A stretch of 64,000 nt of DNA from Bacillota bacterium. GTDB lineage: Bacteria; Bacillota; Bacilli; Paenibacillales; NBRC-103111. Shown piece after piece: positions 41,711 to 50,074 of this stretch (the stretch's first letter is position 1; each line of letters starts with the position of its first letter). A model generated the notes under the pieces. The model was not told the origin of the DNA. It saw nothing but the letters and a program-made list of their open reading frames with translations, and searched no databases. The stretch is taken from assembly GCA_023386955.1 (NCBI GenBank), contig JAEWIS010000038.1, positions 62,001-126,000 of the forward strand. Direction: 5' to 3'. The position numbers were made by a program, and so were the translations under genes.

Positions 41711-43225
41711 TTACAGCTTATAAATCTCCTTATACTTCTCCGTCAGATAGTCCACCAGATAATCCGGACTCAGATCCTCAACCGTTACACGGGTTACAAT
41801 TTCACCCGGCGTATGGAGCATGCCGAATTGGTAGATCTCGTTAGCCAGCCATGCCTTGATGGGCAGCAGGTCTCCTTTCGCGATGAGCGCCTCTGCCTCC
41901 GGCAGCTTCTTCAGCAGGGTATGCCGGATCTGCGCGGCGTACATGTTGCCCAAGGCATAGGACGGGAAGTACCCGAAGGAGCCGCCGGACCAATGCACAT
42001 CCTGCAGGACGCCTTCACCGGCATTGGCCGGGGCTACACCCAGATATTCCTTGTATTTAGCATCCCATATCTCCGGCAGATCCGCCACCTTGACGGTGCC
42101 GTTGAACAATGCCTTTTCAATCTCATAACGGATCATAATATGGAGGTTGTATGTCAGCTCATCCGCCTCAATGCGGATCAGCGAAGGCTTCACTTCGTTA
42201 ATCGCCCGATAGAAGTCCTCCGCGGCCACACCGTCGAACTGGCCATTGAAGATACGCTGCAGGTCGGGATAATACCGGGACCAGAAGGCCTTGCTCCGGC
42301 CCACCATGTTCTCCCAGAAGCGGGATTGGGATTCATGGATGCCCATGGATGTTCCCGAGCACAGGTTCGTACCCTCCAGCTCCTTCATAATATTCTGTTC
42401 GTACAACGCGTGCCCGCCTTCATGGATGGTGCCGAACAGAGCGCTGACCACATCCTCCGGCAGATAGCGGGTGGTGACCCGGACGTCTCCCGGATTAAGT
42501 CCTGTGGCAAAGGGATGCACCGTCTCATCCAGACGGCCCGCGTCAAAATCATAGCCCATTTCCTTCAGGATAAACAGGCTGAAGGCTTTTTGCTGCTCCT
42601 TCGGGAAGGTCTGTTGAAGGAAAGAGGTGTCCGGCTTATGCTCCGCATGGACAATTGCCTCCACCAACGGCACCAGCTTGCTGCGCAAGGCACCGAACAG
42701 CCGGTCCAGCTTCTCCTCCGTCATACCCGGCTCATACATATCCAAGAGGGTGTTATATTTGGAGCCCTCATACCCCCACAGCTCAATAAACTCCTGGTTG
42801 AAGGCCACGATGCGCTCCAGATAAGGCTGGAAGGTCGCCCAGTCGGAGTTTTCCTTGGCCTCCTCCCATGCCGATTCTGCTTGCGAGGTAAGCACAACGT
42901 ATTCCTGATACCGCTCCGGCGGAATTTTTTTGCTGCGGTCGTATTCCTTGCGGCTTTCGCTAACCATCTTCCGGCTTATGGCATCCAGCTTCTCTGCATG
43001 TTCCGGTTTTTCCAGAGTGTCCAGGTACCCGCCCATTTCATCAGACACGGTGAGCTTGAACATTTCACCGGACAGCACCCCCACCACCTGGGAGCGGCTC
43101 TCCACGCCCTTCTTCGGAAGGCCGGTCCGCATATCCCAATAAATCAGCCCAACAGCTTCCTGATAGCTGCGTATTTTGGCTACCAGTTCACGGTAACCCT
43201 TTAATACCGATTCAAAATCAGCCAT
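41711..43225 (-). CDS. M32-family metallocarboxypeptidase (carboxypeptidase Taq type)
   Basis: About 504 residues, the usual M32 length. The zinc site is TIHEGGHALYEQ (HExxH), with the downstream Glu in GIHESQSRFWEN; other family motifs are HPFATGLNPGDVRVTTRY and ADELTYNLHIMIRYEIE. It removes C-terminal residues from peptides in the cytosol. The longer frame from 43339 would cross the promoter (TTGAAA, 17 bp, TATCAT at 43259-43287), so the start is the ATG at 43225 (MADFESVL). Confidence 0.93.
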   Translation of the reverse strand: MADFESVLKGYRELVAKIRSYQEAVGLIYWDMRTGLPKKGVESRSQVVGVLSGEMFKLTVSDEMGGYLDTLEKPEHAEKLDAISRKMVSESRKEYDRSKKIPPERYQEYVVLTSQAESAWEEAKENSDWATFQPYLERIVAFNQEFIELWGYEGSKYNTLLDMYEPGMTEEKLDRLFGALRSKLVPLVEAIVHAEHKPDTSFLQQTFPKEQQKAFSLFILKEMGYDFDAGRLDETVHPFATGLNPGDVRVTTRYLPEDVVSALFGTIHEGGHALYEQNIMKELEGTNLCSGTSMGIHESQSRFWENMVGRSKAFWSRYYPDLQRIFNGQFDGVAAEDFYRAINEVKPSLIRIEADELTYNLHIMIRYEIEKALFNGTVKVADLPEIWDAKYKEYLGVAPANAGEGVLQDVHWSGGSFGYFPSYALGNMYAAQIRHTLLKKLPEAEALIAKGDLLPIKAWLANEIYQFGMLHTPGEIVTRVTVEDLSPDYLVDYLTEKYKEIYKL

Positions 43226-43258
43226 ACCTTGTGATCCCACCTTGCCCGTTTTAAAATT

Positions 43259-43287
43259 ATGATACGTTTTTTTAAAATCCTTTTCAA
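43259..43287 (-). promoter_or_regulatory. Sigma-A promoter of the M32 carboxypeptidase gene
   Basis: TTGAAA (43282-43287), a 17-bp spacer, TATCAT (43259-43264) on the minus strand. Transcription would start about 25-30 bp before the ATG at 43225. Confidence 0.7.
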
Positions 43288-43368
43288 CTGAAGCAGGTTT
43301 TGTGATAGAATACTCATTAAAATATTTTGTATGGATCATGTATAATTATGCAGTTGGGAGGCTTCGCC

Positions 43369-43953
43369 ATGTCGCGCATCACGGACATCCTGAACCATAA
43401 TCAAACCTTTGTACAAGAAGGGCAATACAAGGAATATGTCACTGACAAATTTCCGGACAAAAAAATCGTCATTCTGACCTGCATGGATACCCGTCTGGTG
43501 GAGCTTTTGCCCAAAGCTATGAACCTGCGCAACGGCGACGCCAAAATCATCAAGTGCGCCGGCGCCATCGTCTCCCATCCCTTCGGGAGCATTATGCGCA
43601 GCATCCTGGTGGCCGTGTACGAGCTGGGCGCAACGGAGGTATTCGTGGTCGGGCATTATGACTGCGGCATGACCGGACTCAGCTCCGGAGAGGTGCTGGA
43701 GAAGGCCAAACAACGGGGCATCCAACCCGAGGTGCTGGAAACCATCGCCCATTCCGGCATTGACCTGGAGCGTTGGCTCACCGGCTTCGGCAAAGCCCAG
43801 GAGGGTGTAGTCAAAAGCGTTTCCCTGATCAAGAACCATCCCCTCCTGCCCAAAGAAATCCTCGTCCACGGGCTCATTATTGACCCCACCACCGGCAGGC
43901 TGGACCTGCTGTCGGAGGACGGGATAGCCGCGGCAACTCAACCGGAGGAATAA
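43369..43953 (+). CDS. Beta-class carbonic anhydrase
   Basis: 194 residues. It interconverts CO2 and bicarbonate in the cytosol. Zinc ligands are in LTCMDTRL (Cys, with the Asp-Arg dyad) and GHYDCGM (His and Cys). ATG at 43369 (MSRITDIL) has GGGAGG 7 nt upstream; the ATG at 43327 has none. It is closest to the YtiB-like group. A strong terminator follows. Confidence 0.93.
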   Translation: MSRITDILNHNQTFVQEGQYKEYVTDKFPDKKIVILTCMDTRLVELLPKAMNLRNGDAKIIKCAGAIVSHPFGSIMRSILVAVYELGATEVFVVGHYDCGMTGLSSGEVLEKAKQRGIQPEVLETIAHSGIDLERWLTGFGKAQEGVVKSVSLIKNHPLLPKEILVHGLIIDPTTGRLDLLSEDGIAAATQPEE

Positions 43954-43957
43954 AAGG

Positions 43958-43999
43958 AACACCCCTGCTGCAAGCTTGCGCTTGTGCGGGGGTGTTTTT
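43958..43999 (+). terminator. Terminator of the carbonic anhydrase gene
   Basis: AACACCCC...GGGGTGTT with inner GCAAGC/GCTTGC pairing, followed by TTTTTG. Confidence 0.85.
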
Positions 44000-44023
44000 G
44001 TGAGCAGTCTTATGAGGATAAGC

Positions 44024-45478
44024 CTATTTGCCCTCTGTTACTTCAATGGTTTTAACGACAGTGCTTACCTTGGCATATATATTTTGGGCTGTGATGACAA
44101 TGGTGTTTTTACCTTCTTGCAGGTTTAGCTGTTTCGAAAAAACACCGAGTACGTCAGGCTCCACCATTTGGCCATCCACATACACTATTGCGTCCTCGTC
44201 GTTCACATCCTTCACAGTGCCAGAAACCGTGATGGTTTTAGATTTTGTGCTGGCGGGAATTGAATTCACATTCAACACTGGGGCAGGAGGAGTGAATAAG
44301 ATTTCCTTAGTGAGCTCGGTACTTCTTCCGTCGCTTGCAACCGCCTTGAACCGGAATTGATTCACACCTTCCTCCAGGCTTACATCCTTATTAAAATCTC
44401 CACCTCTGAGAACATTTACTTTTTCATCGTTCAAATACAGATCCGGCAGCGTATTGGTTTCTTCATAAGATACCTTACCCGCCAGATTTATTTTGTTCTT
44501 GGTGGCAGTTTCAGAAAAGCTGTACAGGCTGATTTGAGGAACAGCCCGTTCGTAAACCAGCTTTCTTCGGATAAATTGTACACTAGCCGTAGGGGAGCGG
44601 ACGGAAATTACAATATTGTAAGTACCTTCATTGAGCACCCTCAACTGCGCACGGAAAGCGCCGTTTTCCACCTGGAGCTTTTGTCCGTTCAGGATCACTT
44701 CTGCTCCCTCTCCTACCGTTCCGTTAACCTCAAAAACATCTGTTATAATTTGCGTAGGAAGATTGATCTGCGGGATTTGTCCCGTGCTTTCCTCTGAAAG
44801 CAGAACGGCCCGGTACATGATGCTGGCCACCTCAGCCCTGGTAATGGAGGCTTTGGGGGCGAACATGCGGTTAGCCTGTCCCTGAACAAGTTTCAACTCC
44901 ACGGCAGCTGCAACTGCATCGCGGTACTCCTCCGCAATCTGACCGGCGTCCCGGAAGGTGCTGTCCAAAGCAGCCGGATCCGTCCGCTCCGGTCCGGTAT
45001 ATCCCAGTATCCGGACTAACGCAGCCGCAAACTCTTCACGGGTAACTGGTGTTGTGGGCTTATATTCTGTATCCTCCCCTAAGGCAGGGCCAGGATAGAT
45101 CCCGCGGACGGCCTCAATGTAGGGGACAGACCATCTGTCCGGCTGGATATCCGTATAGGAGGATACCCGGTTGCCGGTGTTCCATTCCAAGGAAAAGGAC
45201 CTTGCCAATAAGGCGGCAAACTCTTCACGTGTCATACTATTACCCGGCTTAAAGGTGGAGTCGTCATAACCGTTGATTATGCCATATTGAGTCATATTAT
45301 ATATGGCGTTGGCCGCCCAATGATTGCCTACATCCCGGAATACCGCATTCGTGACGATTGGAGTAGTCCCCAGCTCCAATATGGGCTCAGCATGATCCTC
45401 TGCATAGGAGACAGAAGCCGGGATGACTAAAAGAGCGGCCAGAATCCATGAGGCTATCTTTTTCAAGTGAATGCTCAT
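44024..45478 (-). CDS. SLH-domain surface protein with Ig-like C-terminal domains
   Basis: About 484 residues. A signal peptide (IASWILAALLVIPASVSYA) is followed by three SLH domains (about 40-90, 100-150, 160-215; FRDVGNHWAANAIYNMTQYG, MTREEFAALL). These bind pyruvylated wall polymer. Two to three Ig-like or glucodextranase-B-like repeats follow (VFEVNGTVGEGAEVILNGQK; ITVSGTVKDVNDEDAIVYVD). ATG at 45478 is used; the 45511 start has no ribosome site. It lies 69 bp after the large exoprotein gene and probably anchors or displays a partner at the surface. Confidence 0.9.
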   Translation of the reverse strand: MSIHLKKIASWILAALLVIPASVSYAEDHAEPILELGTTPIVTNAVFRDVGNHWAANAIYNMTQYGIINGYDDSTFKPGNSMTREEFAALLARSFSLEWNTGNRVSSYTDIQPDRWSVPYIEAVRGIYPGPALGEDTEYKPTTPVTREEFAAALVRILGYTGPERTDPAALDSTFRDAGQIAEEYRDAVAAAVELKLVQGQANRMFAPKASITRAEVASIMYRAVLLSEESTGQIPQINLPTQIITDVFEVNGTVGEGAEVILNGQKLQVENGAFRAQLRVLNEGTYNIVISVRSPTASVQFIRRKLVYERAVPQISLYSFSETATKNKINLAGKVSYEETNTLPDLYLNDEKVNVLRGGDFNKDVSLEEGVNQFRFKAVASDGRSTELTKEILFTPPAPVLNVNSIPASTKSKTITVSGTVKDVNDEDAIVYVDGQMVEPDVLGVFSKQLNLQEGKNTIVITAQNIYAKVSTVVKTIEVTEGK

Positions 45479-45547
45479 CAAGCTCCCCCCAAGTGAAATA
45501 GGACGAGGCACAGACCTTTAACTGTGCCCCGCCTCACGGCTAAGCCG

Positions 45548-48109
45548 TTAATTCAAATTAATCGTTATTTCCCCCAGATACCGGACAGTATTTTCGAATT
45601 TTTCATAGACCTTGATGCGATTTCCTTCGGTAAAGCTGTCCAGGTCCTTGATATCTGACAATGGAACTTGCAGGGACTGCTTTACATCCACATCGTCGGT
45701 GCTCTGGAAGGAGCCTGTTCCCTCAAGAGGAATATCAAAGGTCTTCACAATGACATTCTCTGCATCCTCCACCTCAAAATACAAGGAACGGTTTGTGGAA
45801 TTATGCAAGGTGTCGCTTAATTTCTCCAGCTTGTACCGGAATTTAAAGAAGTATCCGCCGGAGCTCATCACTCTTTCCATGGCACCAATTTTGACGTTAA
45901 AGGGGAAAACCGATTCATTGATGACCCATGTTTCCCCATTCAACGGCCCAGGCTGATTAGACGAAATGCTGATTTTGTACTTATGGGCCGGTGAGAAAAT
46001 TTGATCTTTGATTTGGGGGCCAAAAACCACATATGCATTTTTGTCCAACACACCGAACGGCAGTGTCGCGTACAACGTGGTCATGGCCTGGCCATCCTTG
46101 TTCAACTTTCCAGCAGGGGTAGAAGCAGTCAGTTCGTAAACTTCACCATTGGAGGTTTCCAGGTAGCCCACATACGGCACTACGCTGCCGCTGCGGTTCA
46201 TCAGATTCTTCTGGTTAATCCGTACCGCTACCGTGTCACTGGAATCTCCCTTGGTCAAGCTTCTGTATTGCTTGACCTCCACTACCGCTCCTGTAGATAC
46301 CCGGCTAGGGTCGGACACCATCCAAGTATTGTTTAAGGTCACTGTGGAAACAGCTTCATCCTGGAGCATGTAATTCACACGCAGCCATTCCTTCTTCTTC
46401 GAAACGGTGCCGCCGCTTTCTGTGCCTTCGCCTAGAATCAGCTTCCCGGAGGACATTTCCATATCGTAGGGGACAGTGGCGAATACATACAGGGTCGCCT
46501 TTTGACCCGCATTGATGTAAGCGGAGGTTTGCACAGCCTTGACGGTGGCATCTACCGTGTTTTTGCCGTCATAATAACCGCCGTACAGGGCAGGAAGCTT
46601 GACGGATTCGGATTGCAGGTTGTGCACTTGAACCTCGCTCATCAGGATATCATCCCCGGAGCCACTCTTCAGGCGATACGAAGCGTTCAGATTAATCTCC
46701 AGCTTGCCTACAGAGGTGGCATAGATAGAGCTTCCGCTCTCCACGGGTGCACCGGTTCCAGCATCAGCAGGCAGATTGGCGACAAATACAGGGACACTGA
46801 CAGAGGCGGATTTCGCCTCCATCACCACCAGTTGAACTGCAGAGCTGTCAATGCCGGTGGGCAGGACGCCGCTGTAATAATACGTAGTGCTTTCCCCCGG
46901 AGCCAGGTAATCCGGATGGGACGCGGAATCCTCAGCGGCCACAGTCAAGGTGCTGCCATTGGACTGGTAAAAAGCAGTCAGAGCAGGCACGCTGACAGCC
47001 TTGCTGCCGTCATTCTTCAGGGTATAGACACTTTCTGCAGAGACACCATCCGCTCTTGAAGCTACACTTACCGATTCAACAGTTGCTGTTAGTCCGCTGC
47101 GGTTGGAGGAGTCGGCTTGCAGCTCTCCCTGGTTGTAGGCGGTAATGTATCCGCCAATGGGAAGGGATTCCAAAACCGCAGCTGTACTGGTGGTAGAGGC
47201 ATTGGTGCTGCTGGCGGTTGTGCCGTTGGAACCGTTGGATGTATTATTGCTGCTGTTAGCGGAAGTTGCAGCTGCCTTTTTGCTGAAGTCGATAGAAAGG
47301 GCACCGTTCAAGGACAGCTCGCCTACCGGAAATTCAAGGACGACTGTGGCTTTCTGGTGAGGCAGGAGCATCACGTCGCCGCCGTACACAACGGAGCCGC
47401 TGAAGGTCAAGCCTTCTGCGTTTTTGAGTCCGGCTTGCAGCGCGGTCGGGAGCTTGAAGCTGCCCGTTCCCAGATTCTCTACCGTCAGCTCCGCATACAC
47501 GTTCCAGTTATCCTTGGCATAAGCATGGTACGCCCGCTGCAGCTCAAAGTTTACCAAGGCATCGGTGGCATAGCTGCTGTCCACTTCACCCAGCGCCACG
47601 ATAGCTGAGGGCTTCGCCGTTTGGCTGGCTTCTGCCGCGGCAGCGACAGAAAGCATGCCGATAGAGCGGATATAACCGCTGACCTTCATATCCCAGGCAT
47701 ATATTTCCACCTTTAATTGGTCCAGACTGACGCTGGCGGGTAGTTTGGCGGAATACTTCACCTGCTTGGTGCTATGGGCAGGAACCCGGGAGCTGATTTT
47801 CTCCGTCAATTCCACTCCGTAGCGGTTGCCAGCTTCATCTCGGACCGCCACTCCGTATTGGTTCATATCCACTACATAATCCGAATCATTCACCAATTCC
47901 ACTGTAAAGCGGAAGGAGCTTTTTTCGCTTCCGGCGGACAACTGGACCTTTTCCAAGGTATAGTACACATTGGAATCCAGGAACACGCCCTCCTTGCCGG
48001 CTTCCGCTCTGTTCCCCCATACCGGGAGCAGCATGGCCAGTGCCAGGACAAAAGCCAAGGCACCGCTCCAAATCCGTTTATGCTTGCTGAATAGCTGGTT
48101 TTTCGTCAA
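45548..48109 (-). CDS. Large secreted protein of unknown function, 853 residues
   Basis: A signal peptide ending AEA near residue 37 leads to several beta-rich domains of about 100-150 residues that share phrases such as LPAHSTKQVKYSAKLP, LLPHQKATVVLEFP and INAGQKATLYVFATVP, suggesting a tandem Ig-like repeat. A Ser/Asn/Thr-only linker lies near 280-315. No SLH, LPXTG or catalytic motif is seen. It lies between the MacB-like permease gene and the SLH protein gene on the same strand, so it may be a substrate or partner of that transporter. No family recognised. Confidence 0.8.
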   Translation of the reverse strand: MTKNQLFSKHKRIWSGALAFVLALAMLLPVWGNRAEAGKEGVFLDSNVYYTLEKVQLSAGSEKSSFRFTVELVNDSDYVVDMNQYGVAVRDEAGNRYGVELTEKISSRVPAHSTKQVKYSAKLPASVSLDQLKVEIYAWDMKVSGYIRSIGMLSVAAAAEASQTAKPSAIVALGEVDSSYATDALVNFELQRAYHAYAKDNWNVYAELTVENLGTGSFKLPTALQAGLKNAEGLTFSGSVVYGGDVMLLPHQKATVVLEFPVGELSLNGALSIDFSKKAAATSANSSNNTSNGSNGTTASSTNASTTSTAAVLESLPIGGYITAYNQGELQADSSNRSGLTATVESVSVASRADGVSAESVYTLKNDGSKAVSVPALTAFYQSNGSTLTVAAEDSASHPDYLAPGESTTYYYSGVLPTGIDSSAVQLVVMEAKSASVSVPVFVANLPADAGTGAPVESGSSIYATSVGKLEINLNASYRLKSGSGDDILMSEVQVHNLQSESVKLPALYGGYYDGKNTVDATVKAVQTSAYINAGQKATLYVFATVPYDMEMSSGKLILGEGTESGGTVSKKKEWLRVNYMLQDEAVSTVTLNNTWMVSDPSRVSTGAVVEVKQYRSLTKGDSSDTVAVRINQKNLMNRSGSVVPYVGYLETSNGEVYELTASTPAGKLNKDGQAMTTLYATLPFGVLDKNAYVVFGPQIKDQIFSPAHKYKISISSNQPGPLNGETWVINESVFPFNVKIGAMERVMSSGGYFFKFRYKLEKLSDTLHNSTNRSLYFEVEDAENVIVKTFDIPLEGTGSFQSTDDVDVKQSLQVPLSDIKDLDSFTEGNRIKVYEKFENTVRYLGEITINLN

Positions 48110-48161
48110 AGGGTTCTACCTCCTGTGGGCTTGCTTTCAAGTCAGTCTGTTATATCTGGTA

Positions 48162-49340
48162 TCAATCAAAACGCAGGGCATCTATCGGGCGCAGCTTGGA
48201 GGCTTTGTTGGCCGGGTACAAACCGAAAAGGACTCCGACCAATACGCTGAACAGAAAAGCCGCCAGGCTCACCCACAGGGAAACCTGTGTCGGCATGGAG
48301 CTGTTGAAATATTCGATCCCATAGGAGATTCCGATGCCGACCAGGAGTCCGATCAGACCGCCCAGACCGCTGAGTACAATGGATTCCACCAAAAACTGGA
48401 ACAGAATATTTCTCCGCTTTGCTCCGATAGACTTGCGGATCCCGATCTCCCGGGTGCGTTCGCTAACCGTAACCAGCATAATATTCATAATGCCAATCCC
48501 GCCTACTAACAGGGAAATCGCGGCAATTCCGGCTAGCATATATGACATTTGCGCCGCAATGGCTTCTTGGGTTTTCATCATTTCATTCTGGTTCAGAATT
48601 TCATACCCGCTGTCGGATTTAAACTTGTAATATAAATAATCCTTCAGTGTCTGCTCCGCTGTGGCTACATCTTCCTTGGAGGCCGCCTCCACATAAGTGG
48701 TACGCAGGCTTCCCAGCTTGAATTGGCGCTGTGCGGTGGTCAGAGGCATGATAACTGTGGTATCAATGGAGGTATTATTGATGTTTTTACCCTTCTGCTC
48801 CATGACACCAATTACCGAGAAAACCACACCGTCAATATTGACCTCCTGCCCTACCGGATCCAAAAACCCGAAGAAGGTTTTAGCCACATCGCTGCCCAGC
48901 ACTACCACATTGTTCCGGAACTCCAGATCCGGTTCTGCAATAAACCGGCCGGAGGCCATGGTTACCTTGTTCATACTGCCATACCGGTCATTCGTTCCGA
49001 TTACCGAATAGGAGGCTTTGGTCCGGTCATACTTCACATTGGAGCTGCCCTTGCTGATGGTGGGCGCCACCCAGTTGAATTCCGAAAACTGCTCCAATTG
49101 CATCAGCTCTTCATAATTCAGCTGGGTCGCCCGGCCAGTATTCTGGATATTGACAACCAGAAGATTCGTTCCCAATCCGGAGATTTCATCGGAAACCTTG
49201 GCGGTGGAGCCTTGGCCAATAGCAACCAGCGCAACAACCGAGCCTACGCCAATTATCACACCGAGCATGGTCAGGATGGAGCGCATGGGATTGGATATCA
49301 CCGTGCGAAGCGCCATACGGACTAATTCCCATATTTTCAT
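48162..49340 (-). CDS. MacB-like ABC transporter permease (FtsX family)
   Basis: 392 residues. An N-terminal transmembrane helix (SILTMLGVIIGVGSVVALVA) is followed by a large extracellular MacB core domain (about 50-260) and three C-terminal helices (AGIAAISLLVGGIGIMNIML; SGLGGLIGLLVGIGISYG; SLAAFLFSVLVGVLFGLYPA). This is a mechanotransmission-type permease, used for efflux or for driving extracytoplasmic processes. Its gene overlaps that of the ATPase by 4 bp. Confidence 0.92.
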   Translation of the reverse strand: MKIWELVRMALRTVISNPMRSILTMLGVIIGVGSVVALVAIGQGSTAKVSDEISGLGTNLLVVNIQNTGRATQLNYEELMQLEQFSEFNWVAPTISKGSSNVKYDRTKASYSVIGTNDRYGSMNKVTMASGRFIAEPDLEFRNNVVVLGSDVAKTFFGFLDPVGQEVNIDGVVFSVIGVMEQKGKNINNTSIDTTVIMPLTTAQRQFKLGSLRTTYVEAASKEDVATAEQTLKDYLYYKFKSDSGYEILNQNEMMKTQEAIAAQMSYMLAGIAAISLLVGGIGIMNIMLVTVSERTREIGIRKSIGAKRRNILFQFLVESIVLSGLGGLIGLLVGIGISYGIEYFNSSMPTQVSLWVSLAAFLFSVLVGVLFGLYPANKASKLRPIDALRFD

Positions 49341-50074
49341 TTCAACACCGCCTCATCCTGCTTGGCTTCCTTCCGAACACCGTCATTGCGGTGGTCGCTG
49401 GTCAGCTCGCCGTCCCGGATGGCCACCACACGGCTGGCGTGTTCGGCAATACCGGGATCATGGGTAATCAGAACAATGGTATTGCCCCGTTTGTTCAACT
49501 CCAGCATCAGCTCAAGCACTTCCTTGCCTGTTTTGGAATCCAAAGCCCCCGTGGGCTCATCAGCCAAAAGCAGAGAGGGTTTGGACACAAGCGCCCGAGC
49601 TATGGCAACCCGCTGCTGCTGGCCGCCGGACAACTCGCTGGGCCTGTGCCCGGCACGGCTTTTCATTCCCAGACTGTCCAGCATATCCAAGGCGCTCTCC
49701 CGGCGCTCAGCACGGGATATACCGGAATAGATCAGGGGCAGCTCCACGTTCTCCAACGCGGTAAGACGGGGCAGCAGGTTGAACTGCTGGAAGATAAAAC
49801 CGATCTTATGATTGCGCAGCTCGGCCATTTTGTTGTCGGAGAGCCCCAGGGTATTCACCCCATCCAGCACATAGCTTCCCGAGGTGGGCACATCCAGAAG
49901 CCCGATGGTATTCATCAGGGTGGACTTGCCCGAACCGCTGGGCCCGATAATGGCCACAAAATCACCGTCCTGCACATGAAGGGTAATTCCCTTCAATACA
50001 TGGAGCTCCTCTGCTCCACGGGTATAGGTCTTGACGATATTGGTCAGCTCAATAATATTGGGTTTCCCGCTCAA
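49337..50074 (-). CDS. MacB/LolD-type ABC transporter ATP-binding protein
   Basis: 245 residues. Walker A GPSGSGKSTLMN, signature LSGGQQQRVAIARAL, Walker B LLLADEPTGALD and switch HDP are intact. It powers the adjacent FtsX-like permease. It overlaps both neighbours by 4 bp, so the three genes are translated together. Confidence 0.95.
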   Translation of the reverse strand: MSGKPNIIELTNIVKTYTRGAEELHVLKGITLHVQDGDFVAIIGPSGSGKSTLMNTIGLLDVPTSGSYVLDGVNTLGLSDNKMAELRNHKIGFIFQQFNLLPRLTALENVELPLIYSGISRAERRESALDMLDSLGMKSRAGHRPSELSGGQQQRVAIARALVSKPSLLLADEPTGALDSKTGKEVLELMLELNKRGNTIVLITHDPGIAEHASRVVAIRDGELTSDHRNDGVRKEAKQDEAVLK

